This document shows, in pieces, positions 1 to 11,325 of a DNA stretch of 64,000 nt. Within the stretch, counting starts at the first letter, position 1, and each line of letters opens with the position of its first letter. The notes under the pieces are model-generated. The model was not told the DNA's origin and made no database searches. It saw nothing but the letters and a program-made list of their open reading frames with translations. The position numbers were made by a program, and so were the translations under genes. The DNA is taken from assembly GCF_036898095.1 (NCBI RefSeq), contig NC_090736.1, forward strand, positions 11,864,184-11,928,183, given 5' to 3'. The DNA is from Palaemon carinicauda. Lineage: Eukaryota > Arthropoda > Malacostraca > Decapoda > Palaemonidae.

Positions 1-1357
1 AGCGATCTCCTCTGGAGAGCATCTGGTTAAGAGTGATGGTCCTTTCTAACTCTTGGACAAGTTCAACAACAAGGAGACCCCACCATTTTCCATCGTGAAC
101 CAACATCACCTCCTCTTCTGGAAGACTTGCCGCCTCCTTTATTCTTTTAGAGAGATGGCACCCTTTGTATGTAGTGGCCTTTCCTGGGCATCAGTGGTTC
201 TCCTTCGGAGGAGATGCTTCAATAGTTCTTTGAGGATCACGAGACAGTGGTGGAGAGATCAGAATGAGGTCAGGACCATCTTTACTTCAATCAGCAGAGT
301 CAAGAGAATAGTCTACATTTAGATAAGGAATCATAGTTTGGGTGACAACTTCACGACCAACATACCTGTAAGAGGCAAGTTTACTTCACTTATTTCATGG
401 GATCATTTTAACTTTTATAAGGCTTTTATGAGCAGTTTCAAGGGTAATTTCACAAAGCAATTGTTTTTAACCACATCACACAATGCACATACATAAAAAT
501 ATCTGTCCTGATGTCATAACACGAATCGGGTCATTACAGGCAATTATGCGCATACTCAGAGTCGTGGTAGTGATAAGTATTCGGGTTAGGTTTTCTGGTT
601 TTAGTTCATTATGGTTTGTGTTCAAAATACAGAATAAATATTGCAGTCTGTTACAATCAGTGGACTGGTTTACATTTGTTCCCTTCTAAGTGTAAAGCTT
701 TCACAAATTTAAGATAAAAGGACTTTATGAAACAATTTACAGGCTGAAGAGTAACACAAATATAATTTACAAACAAATCTACAAAAACCAGTCAAAATTA
801 TAAAATTGATATTTATTACTTCAATACCCAATTGAAAATTGGTATTATACAACATTTATTTGCAAATTCAATGATGTCGAGAGTCTTTGGAAGGAAGTGA
901 CCTTCCTGGTACACTAGTCAGCAAACCCGTGAGCCAATTGGATTGGAAGAGGAGCGATGCATTGGTATTCTTATTCCCAAAACAAGTTGGTTTAGAGGTA
1001 ACTCTAACACTATGGAATACTGCACATCAATGAGTGTGGCAACATCTCTCCTCTCGAGTAGTCGTGTACAGGGGATGGTGGAAAATTGGAGAACTTCTTC
1101 GCAGGGCTCCCTGATCCAATGCGCAGTCTCCTTTAAGGGTCTTTGGCCTTCTAAAGTGTCTACGGTTAAACCCTTGGGTTCAGACATACCTGCAGGGAAG
1201 GCCTCCAGGGCTTTTCCTTGACCAAGATCAGGACCCCCATAACCTCTTCCATTCAAAGGGAACCTTTGGATAGTGAGAATCCTTTGAGATGAGGACTTAC
1301 TACCTGTACTGGTCCATATCCCCCATGTATGTCACATATCAATATTGTACAAGTGTA
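1..1357. other. Unassigned flank or intron, no supported gene
   Basis: No exon, RNA gene or transposon domain could be supported here. Both strands carry open stretches of 60-110 codons, for example 918-1256 minus and 1-322 minus, with somewhat protein-like composition. They have no recognisable motif and no splice context fitting the host gene, so they may be remnants of old repeats. The missing first coding exon of the ELMO-domain gene was looked for here and not found. Confidence 0.4.
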
Positions 1358-1640
1358 GGAACAAATAAATTTTAAAAGTTATTTGTGTTTTTCCTAGCTA
1401 GACAAGTTAAACTTCTCACCTCAACCGCACCTCTCAGTCCTGAGCGGAAGGTCAAAAGTGAAGAGCCTCCAATAGGTGAGTGGGCATGGCTACTCCCCTG
1501 CGTGCACTGCCTGTTGTTAACTACTGCATTAATACATTCAACGGCAGTTTCAGCTCTGCTGACGACCTCTCCCTATTCTAAAGGTCTCGTTTGTACAACG
1601 AGGATATATACAAATTACTTTTACAATTTTTATTTTACCA
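1358..1640. mobile_element. MITE-A copy 1 (small TIR element)
   Basis: This ~280-bp repeat recurs at 3187-3446 (continued at 7489-7529) and at 32852-33131. All three copies begin with AGGAACAAATAA or a variant, then a segment like TATTTTTCCTAGCTATACAA. They share a core with 'ctcaacc...ctgagcggaaggtcaaaagtg' and 'gttaactac..ttaatg'. The far end carries a degenerate inverted copy of the start, with conserved ATTACTTTTA. Short TIRs and no coding capacity fit a non-autonomous DNA transposon. The superfamily could not be assigned. Confidence 0.6.
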
Positions 1641-1785
1641 ACATTGTTATAGGATATATAATCAAATTTTCTAGTTTTGTTTATGTTAGTATTTTTGTAT
1701 TTGAACCACATTGTTAACACCATTTGTATTTTTAGGAAGCATGATATCATCTCTTTTTTCCTCTAATTTAATTTTTGTATTACAG

Positions 1786-1942
1786 AATTTTCCTTGGAAC
1801 ATAGTCGAACTCTGGAAATTCAAAAATGTGTCAAATACATAGACAGTAAATGTGAAGAGCGAACACTTAAGCCTAACCTCATACATTATGCTGTTTTTGC
1901 AATCGCTAGAATAAAGAGGATTGACACAAAAGTACACAGAAG
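1786..1942 (+). CDS. ELMOD2: ELMOD2-like exon, N-terminal part
   Basis: This exon follows an acceptor (TTTTTGTATTACAG) and ends at the donor AG|GTAAGT. It carries 2 nt of a split codon, 51 codons and 2 nt, so it joins in phase with the exon at 11160. The translation starts FSLEHSRTLEIQKCVKYID and ends near RIKRIDTKVHR. This corresponds to the variable, partly helical region ahead of the ELMO core in ELMOD1/2 proteins. Similarity is weaker than for the later exons, and the call rests on phase, splice sites and position. The preceding exon with the initiator Met is not visible and probably lies upstream of base 1. Confidence 0.7.
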
Positions 1943-3186
1943 GTAAGTTTTGAAGTAGGCAAGTAAGTAGTGATATAGTACTTATTTTTCATGCATAGCA
2001 AGATTATGCAAAATCTGTCATTTTTTCTATTGCATCTTTTGATTGTAGGGAATCATTGACTGTTTAAACCTTTTATTTTGGAAAGTCTACTGTATTTGGC
2101 CCCAAGCCGAAGCCGTATGTACAATTTTTTTTTACTCTAAAATGAGACAATGAAATTCTCTGAGGCCTGTCATCAATTACTGAATAGGGCTAGCACAACT
2201 TATTTATGGTATCTTACATTTTTAGAATTAAAATTGTTTTGGTACAAATACAAACCTTTGCCCCTTACATAAGAAAAGACTACAGTGAAGCTGGAATGTA
2301 ATATTTTTAAGATTTTATAACAAGGTGTAGGTAATTGGCCAGTAGTTACTGGCTGGGAGCTGGGAAACCACGCACCCTGTGCTTGCTTCCAGTGTTGTCA
2401 CTTTGATTGCAGCCGTCATCAAGGACAGCTAGTCCCAAAGTAGGGATCCTCAAGGGAAACCTGTACGCCTCGACTGCAGAGTTGATCAAGGTACCAGGTA
2501 AGTCCAGAGCTCATGAAGTCAGGGGTATAGGCCCCACCCTGTACTTTTAAGAGGAATCTTTCATTTAACAAGATGTTGAAGGATGGGTTTGGAGGCGCCA
2601 AACCACCTTCACAGACTTTTACCTTCTATAGTATACCCACAAGTTTGATGACACCTTTGTGCTTTGTACTTTGGTAGCTGCTCAAGTAGTTGTGTAGCCA
2701 GCACAGCTCCTACATGGGACAGGGTCTTGATTTTTCAGTCCCTTGTCTTGAGGTGGAAGCTGTTAAAATTGTTACATGCTGGAGCGGACCTCATGATGGT
2801 AAGTTACACTTCTGAGTTCCATTCTTTGAATCTAAAGATGTCTCTCTCCCATCCTCTTTAATGTGGGGGAGAATGGTGGATTTGATATCACCTTATTGAT
2901 CATCAAACGCTAGGTATATTATTTCGAACTGATATCCCCTTCAAAGGAAAGGATTCCTCATTTGACCATATACAATCATCTAAGACAGGGAAAGCCTTAT
3001 CAGTCTACTCATCCTTGTGATGGACAGGTAGGAGGTTGCCGGAGTCATCTTCCTCTCTCCCTTACAGGACCAGGTAGATTGACATTTCTAGGGAAGAAAA
3101 AGAACCAATCTGTTCAGTTCTAGTGGGACTTATGACTCATCAATTAGTAATTCTCTATTTAAAAGACCAAAGGTTTGTATATGACT
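1943..3186 (+). other. Intron of the ELMOD2-like gene, left part
   Basis: AT-rich intron start after the donor at 1943. A more GC-balanced block at about 2330-2880 looks like decayed repeat sequence without a recognisable domain. No exon with matching phase was seen. Confidence 0.5.
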
Positions 3187-3446
3187 AGTAACAAATAAAA
3201 TTTTTTAAAAGTAATTTGTATTTTTCCTAGCTATACAAACTTAAGTCCTTTAAAGTTAAACTTTCCACCTCATCCACCCCTCTCATTCTTAAGCCAAAGG
3301 TCAAAAGTGCTGATCATTCGACAGTGGAGGGGCGGAGCTTCTCTCCCGTGCTCACTGCCTGTCGTTAACTACACTGTTAATGATTTCAACAGCCGTTCCA
3401 GCTTGCGCTGAAATAATATTCCCATATTTAAAGGACTGGGGTTTGT
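3187..3446. mobile_element. MITE-A copy 2, left part (split by two LINEs)
   Basis: This is the left ~260 bp of a MITE-A copy. It is colinear with copy 1 through the TIR, the 'aaggtcaaaagtg' core and the 'gttaactacactgttaatg' block. It stops at GGGGTTTGT (3438-3446), which is repeated at 7489-7497 on the far side of LINE-A. The element then resumes at 7498 with ATATCTAGGAAAAATAAAAA, its right TIR. A second LINE interrupts the right TIR at 7530, and the last bases continue after 10745. Confidence 0.65.
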
Positions 3447-6400
3447 CGTCGTCGTCGTCGGCGCCCACTCGTGTCCGAGTATTGGGTTCTGTCGTTAGCC
3501 ATCAGCCTCCTATCTGTGGGGTGGGTGCTTATGCCTGATGTGGCTGTTAAGTCCTAGTCTGTGGTGGAAGAGTCGCGGACAGTATTCACAAGGTGGTGGG
3601 CGGGGCTGTTCTAATCGCTCTCTCCTTCTTCTCCTCCTAGCCTTCTCCTCCTCTCCTCGAAGTCCACGGTGCCATGGTGTACTGTACTCCTCCAGGTTTT
3701 CCTGTCCCTGACTGTTTCTTCCCATGAGGAAGGATCGATGTCAGTTAGAGCCAGGGTGCGCTTTAGTTGATCTTTATAGCGCATTTTCGGGGCTCCTCGT
3801 GGTCTGGTGCCCTGGGTCAGTTCTCCGTAGAATATTTTCTTTGGGAGCCTAGATGGATCCATCCTATGCACGTGTCCTATCCAGCGGAGGCGGTGGTGGA
3901 TGATGGTGGCCTCCACGCTGGTCAGCGAGGCACGTTCTAAGACTTCAATGTTGGTGGTGTGGCTCTCCCAGGGGATTTTCAAGATCTGCCTCAGTTTCAT
4001 TTGTTGGAAGCGTTCTAGGATTTTAATATCGTTTCTATATAGCGTCCATGTTTCACATGCATACAGGAGCGTGGAGAGGACTACTGCCGTGAACACCATT
4101 ATTTTGGTGGTCATTGTCAGTGCGTGGTTGTTAAATACGCGGCAGTTGAGTCGGCCAAAGGCGGAGTGGGCTGCCCTGATCCTGTTCTCCACGTCCTTTT
4201 TGCTTGTGGGAGCTGATGTTAGGATGCTCCCTAGGTAGGAGAACTGGTCCACCTGTTCTAACGGTTGGTCATTCACTGTGGTATTGAAGTTGGGGAGCAT
4301 TAGTCCTGGTGGATGTTGGACGAGGGTCTTGGTTTTGTCTGAGTTGACTTGCATCCCAAAATGTTCGTAGGCAGAGTTGTATGCATCAGCTAACGACTGC
4401 AGGTCCTCTGCCGTCTGACCTGGGGTGGCATTGTCGTCAGCATACTGCAGTTCTCGCACTACACACAAGGTGGTCTTGGTTCTGGCGCGGAGTCTAGCGA
4501 GGTTGAAAGCGCCTCCATCCATGCGGAAACGTAGGTCGACTGAGGGTGTGTCAGGGGGAATCTCGTTGAGCATTGCTGCGGTGTATAGCGAGAAACACGT
4601 CGGGGCCAGAACACAGCCCTGCTTCAGGCCGCCGTTGATGGGGAATGGGTCTGAAAGAGAGTTCTGGTGGCAGACTCTCCCAACCATTCCGTCATGGAGG
4701 GCACGCACCAGCTTGACAAAATCGGGTGGGCAGCCATATCTTGAGGACAGCCCACATAGCAGGTCGAGGTACTTTGTCGAAGGCCTTTTTCAAATCCCAG
4801 AAGATGAACATTATGGGCTGTTGTTGTTCGAGGCTCTTCTCTTGTAGTTGTCGCGCACAGAAGATCATGTCTATGGTCCCGCGGGAAGGTCGAAAGCCGC
4901 ACTGGGACTCTGGCAGGACGTCTTCTGCAAGAATAAGGAGGCGGTCAAGGAGAATCCGAGCGAAAATCTTACTCGCGATGCTTAGTAGTTATATTCCCCG
5001 GTAGTTGTTACAGTTCTCCCTGTCTCCCTTGAAGATGGTAATGATGTTTGCATCGCGGAAGTCACTGGGGGGGGTCTTGGTCTCCCATATTTTCAGTATA
5101 AGGAGCATCAAACGGTTCCTCAAGCCCGGGCCACCGTGAGTGAGGAGCTCCAACGGGATGTTGTCTGGCCCTGGGGCTTTGCCGGGCTTCATGCGCTGCA
5201 GGGCCTTGTTGAAGTCATGGATGGAGGGTGGTAGTGCCATCCAGTGACGGACGGGATGCTGCGGGGTCATTCGCAGGAGATCGTCTGGGGTGTCTGCTTG
5301 GTCATTGAGGAGGTTCTCAAAGTGAGACCTCCACCTGGCCAGGATGCCCTCGCTGTCGGTGATGGTCGTGGCCCCATCCGCGTCCTTCAGGCTGCCCACT
5401 GATGACCGTGTGGGACCGAATATTTCTTTTGTTGCTGCATAGAAGCTGCGCAGGTCACGTTGGTCAGCGAAACTCTGTATTTCTGCAGCTTTTCTTTGCC
5501 ACCAGGTGTTCTGGGCTTCACGGATACCTCTTTGGCAACCAGCTTCAGCTACCTTGTAAGCACATTTGTTAGCTGCTGTTGGTTGGTTTTCCAAAGTCAG
5601 GCGTGCTTGTCGTTTGGTTTCAATGAGAAGAGAGATGGTAGCATCATTCTCATCAAACCAATCCTGCCGTTTCTTGGTGGTGTAGCCTAGTGTTTCCTCC
5701 GCGGCACGGGCCATGGCGTTTCTGAGGGTGGTCCAGTGGTGCTCGACAGTGGCCTGACCCACAGGGTCTGCGAGGTATTGTTCGCAGGCCTCCTTGTAGT
5801 TCTGTGCCACCTGTGGGTTGCGGAGCTTACTACAATCAAAGCGTTGGTGTGGTACGCTGTCAGGTGCCCTTCTGGGTGGTCGTAGGGTCGTCACGGAGAG
5901 TCGGGAGATGAGGAGTCTGTGGTCCGTCCAGCAGTCGTCCGCTCCGGGCATGGATCGGGTGATGCGGATGTCTCCTCGGTCTCTGGCTCTGGTCAGGACG
6001 TAGTCCAGGGTGTGCCAGTGTTTAGACCGTGGGTGTCTCCATGTGGTCTTTTGTCGTTTTGGTAACTGGAAGATGGTGTTGGTTACCACAAGTTGGTGTT
6101 CTGCACACAGACCCAGTAGGAGTTGGCCATTGGCGTTGCAATTTCCAATGCCATGGCGGCCGATGATTCCCTCCCACAGGCGATGGTCTTTGCCTACTCG
6201 GGCATTAAAGTCGCCAAGCACAACGAGCTTGTCATTGGCGGGCACTGCCTGGATGGTACGGTCGAGCTGGGTGTAGAAGGCAGCTTTGTTATCATCGGTT
6301 GAGGTCATAGTCGGGGCGTAGACAGAGATCAGGGTGAGATGTCTGTCCCGCGTGATGGGGATGCGGACAGTCATCAGGCGCTCACTGATGGCCTTGGGAG

Positions 6401-7488
6401 CGAGGTTGTGCTGCTGCACTAGCTGGGAACGGATGGCGAAGCCGACACCGTGGATGCGAGGCTCCTCTAGGGCCTTGCCTTTCCAGAAGATGGTGTAGCC
6501 TGTTCCAGCTTCCCTGATGTTGCCCTCTTCGGGTAGTCTGGTCTCGCTAAGAGCCGCCACATCAACATTGAAGCGGGCTAACTCCTTGCAGACGAGGGCT
6601 GTACGTCATTCCGGGCAGTTGGTGTTCGTCACGTCTTGGAGGGTGCGGATGTTCCACGCACCTAAGGTTAATATTTTTTTCTTGTTATTTCGACCGCATT
6701 AGTGGGATGTCCGCCAGCCGTGGTGAGCTGACCAGACGGGTTTGCCGTGTCCGATGTTTACCCCACCTTTTCTAGGGGCCTCCCCATGTGGGGTGGGCTG
6801 CGGTGTCCTCAATAGGCCAGCCCAGTCACGGGTCCAGCTGCCGAACTCTGGTGTCACGGCACCGTCACCAGAGAGCGACTGAATCTTAGACTCGCCGCCT
6901 GAGTGCAGTCGTGGGCTAAGGGCTTCCAGCTATCCAGGCCTGCCCCCTTCACCCACGGTGCTGTCGCCTCAGGACTTGCTGGTGGTGATGATGATGATGG
7001 TGAGAAAGAGATGAAGAAGGGTGGAGGAAACGATAGAATGCCAGTAGCTAGGTATATTGTTTTGGGTGGTCGTGGCTTTGCAACGGCCACGCACACACAC
7101 TTGGCCCACATCATTTTCACCGCGGCTCAAGACATATGAGACAGGCGGCTTCTCCGATGTTGGTTGCATCGGGCTGCCGGGTTCTTGTTATGTCAAGGCC
7201 CGCCTTGTTGCCTGCCTGACAGGCATTGCCCTCTTCCGCCGGCGCTGGGAAGCTCCGCCGGTGGGGTCTTGTTTGGTTTGATTTTGGAGTTTTCCTTCTC
7301 CTAGCCTTTGCCTATCTTAAAATAAAGGAGAAGGCCTATAGGGGTCCAGTCTTGGTCTGGTCTCTCAGAACTGGCCTTAGCGGTATGGTTGAGCCTGCCA
7401 GGGTGGATAAACTACCCCACCGCCATTGCCCAGCCCATCATTGGGACACCCAAGCCCCTCTACTGCAGCAAAGTGCTGGACCATCAGA
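3447..7488 (-). mobile_element. LINE-A, APE-type non-LTR retrotransposon, near full length
   Basis: A 4.0-kb minus-strand element with a 9-bp target-site duplication GGGGTTTGT (3438-3446 and 7489-7497). In element orientation the order is: a ~800-bp GC-rich 5' region (7488-6670), an AP-like endonuclease (about 6667-5900), a linker, reverse transcriptase (about 5200-4300), a C-terminal domain with a zinc finger, and a 3' end in a short (GAC)n tail at 3447-3461. It lies inside MITE-A copy 2 within a host-gene intron, antisense to the host gene. The clade was not assigned. Confidence 0.8.
3510..6667 (-). pseudogene. LINE-A endonuclease/reverse transcriptase polyprotein, broken
   Basis: The endonuclease starts around LGAWNIRTLQDVTNTN (near 6667), with an in-frame TGA soon after. 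The longest open piece (4989-6560, 523 codons) has the catalytic blocks SETRLPEEG, LGDFNARVG and WTDHRLLISR. A TAA interrupts right after NNYRGI at 4989. The next stretch, with GFRPSRGTIDMIF and FWDLKKAFDKVPR, is open in the next register, and a one-base shift near 4740 leads into the 365-codon frame 3611-4708. That frame holds GGLKQGCVLAPTCFS and the catalytic LQYADDNAT. Near 3650 the frame shifts again into a C-terminal CEYCPRLFHHRLGLNSHIRH zinc finger. Two stops and at least two frameshifts make it inactive. Confidence 0.85.
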
Positions 7489-7529
7489 GGGGTTTGTATA
7501 TCTAGGAAAAATAAAAATTACTTTTAAGA
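7489..7529. mobile_element. MITE-A copy 2, right TIR segment between two LINEs
   Basis: These 41 bp hold the LINE-A duplication, the inverted MITE-A terminus (TATATCTAGGAAAAATAAAA) and the first copy of the LINE-B duplication ACTTTTAAGA (7520-7529). The segment orders the events: the MITE inserted first, then each LINE entered it independently. Confidence 0.65.
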
Positions 7530-7568
7530 CGAGGGGGCTGGGAACCCCTTCTCCTGTATTATAATCCT

Positions 7569-10495
7569 GTGAGACATCAAAGAGGTGGAGCTGGGGGGAG
7601 AGTGACTGCTCCTCGCACTCTAGTTTTGGGGTGTTTGAATGTGCGTGGATATAGCACAATAGAGAGTAAAAGATGTGAGATTGGAAGTATGTTTAGGAAT
7701 AGAAGGATGGATATATTGGCTTTTTGTGAGACAAAGATAAAAGGGAAAGGTGAAGTGATGTTTGGTGAAATGTCTGGTAGAGTGTCTGGGATTGAAAGGG
7801 GAAGAGCAAGAGAAGGTGTGGTTTTATTGCTGAGTGAATGGATGACAGGTAAAGTAGTGGAATGGAAGGAGATATCATCTAGGTTAATGTGGGTAAGGGT
7901 TAGATTGGGTAGGGAATGTTGGGCATTTGTCAGTGCGTATGGGCCAGGTTGTGAGAAAAGTGAAGTAGAGTGGAATTAGTTCTGGAATGAATTAACTAGG
8001 TGTGTAGAAGGAATTATGTAGTTGCCGTGGGTGACTTAAATGCTAGAGTGGGCGCTGGAGAGGTAGAAGGTGTCATTGGGAAGTATGGCGTACCAGGTGA
8101 AAATTGAGAGTGGTGAGAGACTGGTAGATATGTGTGTTGAGCAAGAGATGGTGATAAGTTCTAGCTTTTTCAAAAAGAAAGATAAAAACAAATATTCATG
8201 AGTAAGAGTGGCAAATGGAAGAGTGGTAGAAAGGGCATTAATGGATTATGTGTTGATAACTAAAAGAATGTTTGGAAGATTGAAAGACGTGCACATGTTT
8301 AGGGATATGGCTAACGGTATGTCTGATCATTTTTTGGTGGAAGGAAAATTAGTTGTAGCAAAAGTGTAGGGGAATAGAGTAGGTGGATGTAAAAGGGAGC
8401 TAGTGAGGGTTGAAGAGCTAATGAAACTGGGGGTAAAAAGTAAATATCAAGAAAGGTTGAAAATGGCATATGACGAAGTGAAAGTAAGAGAAACTGGTAA
8501 TTTAGAGGAGTGAAGTTAGTAAAAGAAAATTTTGTTGGGATTGCAAGTGATGTTTGTGTGTGGCAAGAAGTTTGTTGGAGGCAGCATGAGGAAGGGCAGT
8601 GAATGGTGGAATGAAGGAGGGAAGGTAAAAGTGGATGAGAAAAAGAGGGCTTTTGAAAAATCCAGAGTAATAGTGTAGAGAAGTATGAAAGATATAGAGA
8701 GAAAAATGTGGAAGTAGAGCGCAAAGAGGCAAAGAGGGCAGCTGACCTGAGGTGGGGTCAGGGATTGGGTCATTCATATGAAGAGAATAAGTAGTAGTTT
8801 TGGAAAGAAGTGAAGAGAGTAAGGAAGGCTGGTTCAAGAATTGAAGAGACAGTGAAAGATGGAAATGGAAGGTTATTAAAAGGAGAGGAGGCAAGGAAAA
8901 GGTGGGCGGAATATTTTGAAAGTTTACTGAATGTTGAGGATAATAGGGAGGTAGATATAATTGCTGTTGCAGGTGTTGGGAGATGAGAATGAGAGAGATT
9001 ACAAGAGAGGAAGTGAGGAGAGCACTAGATGAAACGAGAGTAGGAAAAGCATCTGGTATGGATGGTTGAGAGGTGAGATGTTGAAGGAAGGGGGTGTGAC
9101 TGGACTTGAATGATTGGTGAGATTGTTTATTATGTGTTGTGTTGTCAATGGTACCAGTAGATTAGGTTTGTGCATGTATTGTACAACTATATAAGGGTAA
9201 GGGAGATGTGCATGAGTGTTGTAATTCAAGGGGTATTATTGTTGAGTGTAGTTGGAAAAATGTATGGTAGAGTACTGATTAATAGGATTAAGGATAAAAC
9301 AGAGAATGCAATCTTAGAAGTACAGGGTGGTTTTAGAAGAGGTAGGGGTTGTATGAATCAGAATTTTACAGCTAGGCAGATATGCAAAAAATATTTAGCA
9401 AAAGGTAAGGAGGTGTATGTTGCATTTATGGATCTGGAGAAAGCGTATGATAGAGTTGATAGGGAAGCAATGTGGAATGTGATGAGGTTATATGGAGTTG
9501 GTGGAAGGTTGTTGCAAGCAGTGAAAAGTTTCTACAAACGTAGTAGAGCATGTGTTAGGATAGGAAATAAAGTGAGCGATTGGTTTCCGGTGAGAGCGGG
9601 GCTGAGACAGGGATGTGTGATGTTGCCGTAGTTGTTAAACTTGTATGTTGATGGAGTGGTGAGAGAGGTGAATGCTCAAGTGCTTGGACAAGGATTGAAA
9701 CTGGTAAATGAGAATGACCATGAATGGGAGGTAAATCAGTTGTTGTTTGTGTATGGTACTGTACTGGTTGCTGAGGCGGAAGAAAAGCTTGCCCAATTAG
9801 TGACACAATTTAGAAAGGTGTGTGAGAGAAGGAAGTTGAGAGTTAATGTGGGTAAGAATAAAGTTATGAGATGTACGAGAAGGGAATGTGGTGCGAGGTT
9901 GAATGTCATGTTGAATGGAGAGTTACTTGAGGAGGTGGATCATTTTAAGTACTTGGGGTCTGTTGTTGCAGCAAATGGTAGTGTGGAAGCTGATGTACGT
10001 GAGAGAGTGAATGAAGGATGCAAAGTGTTGGGGGCAGTTAAGTTAGTAGTAAAAAATAGAGGGTTGGGCATGAATGTAAAGAGAGATCTGTATGAGAAAG
10101 TGATTTTACCAACTGTGATGTATGGATCGGAGTTGTGGGGAATGAAAGTGACGGAGAGACAGAAATTGAATGTGTTTGAGATGAAGTGTTTAAGGAGTAT
10201 GGCTGGTGTATCTCGAGTAGATAGGGTTAGGAACGAAGTGGTGAGGGTGAGAACGGGTGTAAGAAATGAGTTAGCGGCTAGAGTGGATATGAATGTGTTG
10301 AGGTGGTTTGGCTGTCTGCTAAAGAAGGTGATGAATGCAAGAGTTGAAGGGAGAAGTACAAGAGGAAGGCCAAGGTTTGGGTGGATGGATGGAGTGAAGA
10401 AAGCTCTGGGTGATAGGAGGATAGATGTGAGAGAGGCAAGAGAGCGTGCTAGAAATAGGAATGAATGGCGAGCGATTGTGATGCAGTTCCGGTAG
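7569..10495 (+). pseudogene. LINE-B endonuclease/reverse transcriptase, broken
   Basis: This is colinear with the intact 986-codon frame of LINE-C. The first 136 codons are open (LGCLNVRGYSTIES, ILAFCETKIKG) to a TAG near 7977. Frameshifts and stops then fill 7980-9160, although the endonuclease triad block MSDHFLV is still readable near 8322. The reverse transcriptase reopens at 9170-9631 (FMDLEKAYDRVDREAMW, GLRQGCVM), meets a TAG, and continues at 9632-10495. The catalytic FADD box has become FVYG (LLFVYGTVLVAE), so the enzyme is dead independently of the stops. Confidence 0.85.
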
Positions 10496-10659
10496 GCCCT
10501 GCTGCTTCCTCTGGTGCCTTGAATGACCGTGGAAGTAGCAGCAGTAGGGGATTCAGATAACGAGGGAGGGTGGGCTGTGGCACCCTAGCAGAACCAGCCA
10601 AAGTCGGTTGAGTCCCTTGTCAGGCTGGGAGGAACGTAGAGAGGAGAGGTCCCCTTTTT

Positions 10660-10735
10660 TGTTTCATTTGTTTGATGTCGGCTACCCCCCAAAATTGGGG
10701 GAAGTGCCGTGGTATATGTATGTATGTATGTATGT
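10660..10735 (+). repeat. LINE-B 3' terminal hairpin and (TATG)n tail
   Basis: The 3' end reads GATGTCGGCTACCCCCC, then AAAATTGGGGG, then about five TATG units. The same block appears, inverted, at 40530-40600 and 41026-41085. The C-run/G-run stem just before the tail is the likely recognition structure for target-primed reverse transcription, by analogy with other short-tail LINEs. That role is inferred. Confidence 0.65.
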
Positions 10736-10745
10736 ACTTTTAAGA

Positions 10746-11159
10746 TTGTTATATATAATAAAAATGTAGATTAATGTACAGAACTTTATGATGTATTCAG
10801 CACAGTATTGTACTGTAGTTTCTTATATCCCAATTTCTTGAAATATTCTCTTGGATGAAATTGATGCGTTCACCCTTACAAGAACCCTATAACATTGATT
10901 CATAGAAAATAAGTGTATAATATGCAATATTACTGCATTAGATTATTATTATGTACCGTTAGTTTACCCAGACTAGGAATTGGGTTAGAATTAATAACTG
11001 GCCATCTAATGACCTGATAAATGAACATCTTAGTGTATTTTTAGTAATATATTTTAGGCATTTCATAAAATAATTGTTTACTTCTAGGGCTTTATATTAT
11101 ATTTTTTAGTATAAGTGCATTTTTGTCATGAATCTGATTTGCACTTTTTTTTATTTTAG
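10746..11159 (+). other. Intron, unique AT-rich sequence up to the acceptor
   Basis: AT-rich sequence. The last bases form a strong pyrimidine-rich acceptor (CACTTTTTTTTATTTTAG) for the exon at 11160. Confidence 0.6.
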
Positions 11160-11325
11160 ATTTACAGTTACACTGGGGGAGTGTCTCACTCAGATATGGG
11201 GATACAGACAGCTAACAGCAGAAATAGAGGTTCTTCGCCAGAGACCATATGATCCAGAAAATCCGAGCCATGAGGAGAGCCTTTTAAGATTATGGACTTT
11301 ACTCATGCCAGGGGTTGCTTTAGAG
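11160..11325 (+). CDS. ELMOD2: ELMOD2-like exon, pre-ELMO and ELMO start
   Basis: One nucleotide completes the split AGA codon from the exon at 1786, followed by 55 codons and a donor GAG|GTGATG. The translation includes FTVTLGECLTQIWGYRQL, RPYDPENPSHEESLLRLW and LLMPGVALE. These match the region of ELMOD1/2 proteins just before the GAP signature (GYRQL, YD.ENP.HE..L.KLW.LLMP). The donor is weaker than its neighbours (GTGATG), and this exon is followed by an 8-kb intron carrying DIRS-1. Confidence 0.92.

Larger units (their letters stand above)
7530..10735 (+). mobile_element. LINE-B, RTE-like non-LTR retrotransposon, near full length
   Basis: A 3.2-kb plus-strand element bounded by the 10-bp duplication ACTTTTAAGA (7520-7529 and 10736-10745). 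It has a short 5' leader, a single endonuclease/reverse-transcriptase frame, and a ~240-bp 3' UTR. The 3' end has a C/G hairpin (CCCCCCAAAATTGGGGG) and a (TATG)n tail. It is the same family as LINE-C at 41026-44294 and the 3' fragment at 40530. A single ORF and a microsatellite tail are RTE-like traits, but the clade was not proven. Confidence 0.8.

Noticed and set aside
918..1256. 112-codon minus-strand ORF with protein-like composition
   Set aside because: No recognised motif, and an overlapping frame on the other strand is also open. Possible repeat relic but not supportable as a gene.
1..1785. First coding exon of the ELMOD2-like gene
   Set aside because: No ATG exon with a following donor in the right phase and ELMOD-like N-terminal residues was found, so it is probably upstream of the window.
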